A stretch of 7,517 nt of DNA, taken from Pseudomonadota bacterium. GTDB taxonomy: Bacteria > Pseudomonadota > Alphaproteobacteria > UBA828 > JAPUJA01. The stretch covers positions 1 through 7,517 of the forward strand of contig JAPUJA010000041.1 of NCBI GenBank assembly GCA_027296525.1, written 5' to 3'. Position numbers and translations under genes: made by a program. Shown one piece after another: positions 6,138-7,517 of this stretch. A model generated the notes under the pieces. It saw only the letters and a program-made list of their open reading frames with translations, was not told the origin of the DNA and searched no databases. Each line of letters starts with the position of its first letter. Positions within the stretch are counted from its first letter, which is position 1.

Positions 6138-7012
6138 GGTCGAAGGCTCCGAGCCGTCCGCCCCATGGCCGCTCCCAACGGTTCCTCCTTGGCGGTCCGC
6201 CCGAAGAAAAGCCGGTTCATGGCGTCGGCCGCTTCGTCGTCGGCCCAGGGTTCTTCGACATACTGAAGGAGCGCGAGGAGGCGCTTGCGCCCACCCTTCA
6301 CCTTCGTCGCCCGGTGATAGTTGTAGCGCCCCTCGAAAAGCGAAAGCGTGCCCGGCGCGGGCGAGAGGCGGATGAGACCCTCGTGCGTGCCGTCGATGGC
6401 CTTACGGAGGCCCCCGAGGTCCTCACCGTCCGGTCCGCGCAGGCGGGGCACGAACTCGAAGAGGCCACCGGCCGCGCCCTGTTCCAGCATGACGGTCACG
6501 CTGAAATCATGCTCGTCGAAATGCCAGTCCTGCTCGTCGCCCTCGCCCATCACCGTGTAGTTGAGGCCGTTCAGCCGGTCGGACCCGCGGTAGAGCCTTC
6601 CTCGCCGGAAGACCCGTCGAACGAATTCGAGCATCCGCTCCCATTCATAGACCTGACGCATCAGTGACGCTTGCGGAATTTCATCGTTCGCGACGAACTG
6701 AAGCGCCGTGTGGATCGGATAGCGCCGCGGGTCGTCGGCCGCCAGGCTTTCCGGGTCGACCGCGTCGGGCATGCCCTCTCCGTAGGCGAAGATGTGCTCC
6801 ATATGGTAGGCGGTTCCGCCGCAGGCGAGCGCCTCCCGGGCGATCGCCGTCAACGCCTCAGGCTTCAGGAAGCCGGGGAGCAGGCAAATGCCCGCCTGCG
6901 CGATTTCATCCTGGCAGCGGCAAACGAGCGCCGCTCCCGCCGGATCCGTGAGCCGGTCGAGGGGATAGCGCTCAAGATCGACCGCCGACGGTCTCTTCCG
7001 GCCTTCCTTCAT
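6134..7012 (-). CDS. Fe(II)/2-oxoglutarate-dependent oxygenase
   Basis: This is a cytoplasmic non-haem iron oxygenase of 292 residues that would use O2 and 2-oxoglutarate to hydroxylate a small substrate. Seen in the sequence: the iron-binding HxD as H164-F-D166 in DWHFDEHDFSVTV, a following GGLFEFVP strand, and the distal histidine H233 in NYHRAT. R242 or R244 nine to eleven residues later is the probable 2-oxoglutarate carboxylate ligand. The layout resembles phytanoyl-CoA dioxygenase-like proteins and, from memory of the pattern around WHFD...GGxFE, the hydroxylase relatives of amino-acid halogenases such as BesD. The intact Asp166, where halogenases have Gly or Ala, predicts hydroxylation. 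The ATG at 7012 is the first possible start after an in-frame TAA 6 bases upstream. Its nearest Shine-Dalgarno (GGAGG, 7029-7033) is 16 bases away, longer than usual. The stop overlaps the start of the dehydrogenase gene. The substrate is unknown. Confidence 0.85.
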   Translation of the reverse strand: MKEGRKRPSAVDLERYPLDRLTDPAGAALVCRCQDEIAQAGICLLPGFLKPEALTAIAREALACGGTAYHMEHIFAYGEGMPDAVDPESLAADDPRRYPIHTALQFVANDEIPQASLMRQVYEWERMLEFVRRVFRRGRLYRGSDRLNGLNYTVMGEGDEQDWHFDEHDFSVTVMLEQGAAGGLFEFVPRLRGPDGEDLGGLRKAIDGTHEGLIRLSPAPGTLSLFEGRYNYHRATKVKGGRKRLLALLQYVEEPWADDEAADAMNRLFFGRTAKEEPLGAAMGRTARSLRP

Positions 7013-7028
7013 GGATTAACGTCCCGAA

Positions 7029-7033
7029 CCTCC
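7029..7033 (-). promoter_or_regulatory. Distant Shine-Dalgarno-like GGAGG before the 2OG oxygenase gene
   Basis: GGAGG on the minus strand stands 16 bases before the ATG at 7012. An in-frame TAA at 7018-7016 excludes a longer reading frame, and no ATG, GTG or TTG follows in frame nearby, so the ATG is kept despite the long spacing. The 62-bp gap to the upstream gene also holds a small GC hairpin (CCGGC at 7051-7055, GCCGG at 7059-7063) without a T-run. Confidence 0.4.
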
Positions 7034-7074
7034 AAACGATACGATCCCGCCCGGCGTGGCCGGCCGGATGGCCC

Positions 7075-7517
7075 TCACGCGGCCGAGTCCATTTCACGCA
7101 TTTTTTCGTTACGGGCCGCGACGCCGCCGGGCTCGGGCGCCTTGCGAAGACGCGCCACCGGAAGAGCCCTTCGGACGTCGTCGTGGAACTGCTGCACGCA
7201 GAGCTCCTTCTCCGAAAGGAACCCGACGTCGTAACTCTCGGATTCGAGGCCGGCCTGCACGCCCTGGGTGAGCTCCTTGTCCTCGATATAGACCTGAATG
7301 TTGATCCGCCGATTGAGGTAGCGCGCGGCGCGCATCGCCCGGCGGGTATCGGGATGGCCGTAGCTTCGACCCTGCACCACGCTCCGACCGGGACCGGTGG
7401 GGATCACCTGGAAGAATTCGAGCGTATCAGGGTAGGCGCCGATCGACCAGTTCGGAACGACGCTGTAGTAGTTCCAATTGCGTCGAAGCTCGGGCGGGAG
7501 ATGCTCGGCTTCGGGCA
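7075..7517 (-). CDS. Rieske-type aromatic ring-hydroxylating oxygenase alpha subunit, C-terminal part (start outside window)
   Basis: The last 146 codons of a larger gene are present. The frame is open through the window edge (first full codon at 7515-7513) and ends in TGA at 7077-7075. The sequence reads VVPNWSIGAYPDTLEFFQVIP, then GPGRSVVQGRSYG, a helix R-A-A-R-Y-L-N-R-R-I-N, and VYIEDKELTQGVQAGL, ending in the helix VQQFHDDVRRALP. This is the order of the catalytic (RHO_alpha_C, START-like) domain of Rieske oxygenases that act on aromatic or N-methylated substrates. The Asp of IED (codon 7281-7279) is the likely third ligand of the mononuclear iron. The Rieske cluster and the two iron-binding histidines would lie to the right of the window. 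An internal GTG at 7407 is not the start, because homology-like sequence continues upstream of it. By neighbourhood it belongs with the 2OG oxygenase and flavin dehydrogenase that follow. The reductase partner is not in view. Confidence 0.85.
   Translation of the reverse strand, partial: PEAEHLPPELRRNWNYYSVVPNWSIGAYPDTLEFFQVIPTGPGRSVVQGRSYGHPDTRRAMRAARYLNRRINIQVYIEDKELTQGVQAGLESESYDVGFLSEKELCVQQFHDDVRRALPVARLRKAPEPGGVAARNEKMREMDSAA

Noticed and set aside
5592..6266. Plus-strand open frame of 224 codons opposite the dehydrogenase
   Set aside because: It crosses the boundary of two well-supported minus-strand genes and shows no protein family features.
7075..7407. A separate small gene of 110 residues starting at the GTG at 7407
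   Set aside because: Rieske oxygenase-like sequence continues in frame up to the window edge, so this is only the end of a larger gene.
1..7517. CRISPR array, tRNA or rRNA gene, insertion sequence or attachment site
   Set aside because: No regularly spaced repeats, RNA gene signatures, transposase sequence or terminal inverted repeats were found, and coding regions fill nearly all of the window.

Overview
The window is GC-rich, and every gene I can support is on the minus strand, so transcription runs from right (7517) to left (1). GC-rich codon use, Tat-exported Pot-type binding proteins and Rieske and Fe(II)/2-oxoglutarate oxygenases beside an ABC transporter suggest a proteobacterium, most likely alphaproteobacterial. 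That placement is inferred from gene style; no marker gene is present.

In the direction of transcription the layout is as follows. (1) 7517-7075: C-terminal part of a Rieske-type ring-hydroxylating oxygenase alpha subunit, whose start lies outside the window. (2) 7012-6134: a non-haem Fe(II)/2-oxoglutarate oxygenase with an HxD...H iron triad. (3) 6137-4962: an acyl-CoA dehydrogenase-family flavoprotein whose GTG start overlaps the stop of gene 2. (4) 4961-4801: a spacer with a terminator-like hairpin directly after the dehydrogenase stop and a pair of 11-bp direct repeats. (5) 4800-3697 and 3462-2356: two paralogous Tat-dependent periplasmic binding proteins of the spermidine/putrescine (PotD-like) type. 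The 234-bp gap between them holds two hairpins and an 18-bp operator-like palindrome. (6) A 146-bp gap with a strong stem-loop. (7) 2209-1274, 1274-450 and 453-1: two Pot-type permeases and an ATPase joined by TGATG and ATGA overlaps. The ATPase is cut off by the window edge after its signature motif.

Read together, this looks like an uptake-and-oxidation locus. A polyamine-type ABC importer, served by two related binding proteins, sits behind three redox enzymes: Rieske oxygenase, 2OG oxygenase and flavin dehydrogenase. The likely substrate is a small cationic or amino compound (polyamine, betaine, amino acid or derivative), but the sequence does not identify it. The hairpins between blocks suggest graded expression of enzymes, binding proteins and membrane parts. 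The most unusual points are the enzyme combination, the two gap-free-aligning binding proteins with different candidate pocket residues, and the cluster of inverted repeats around the second binding-protein gene.
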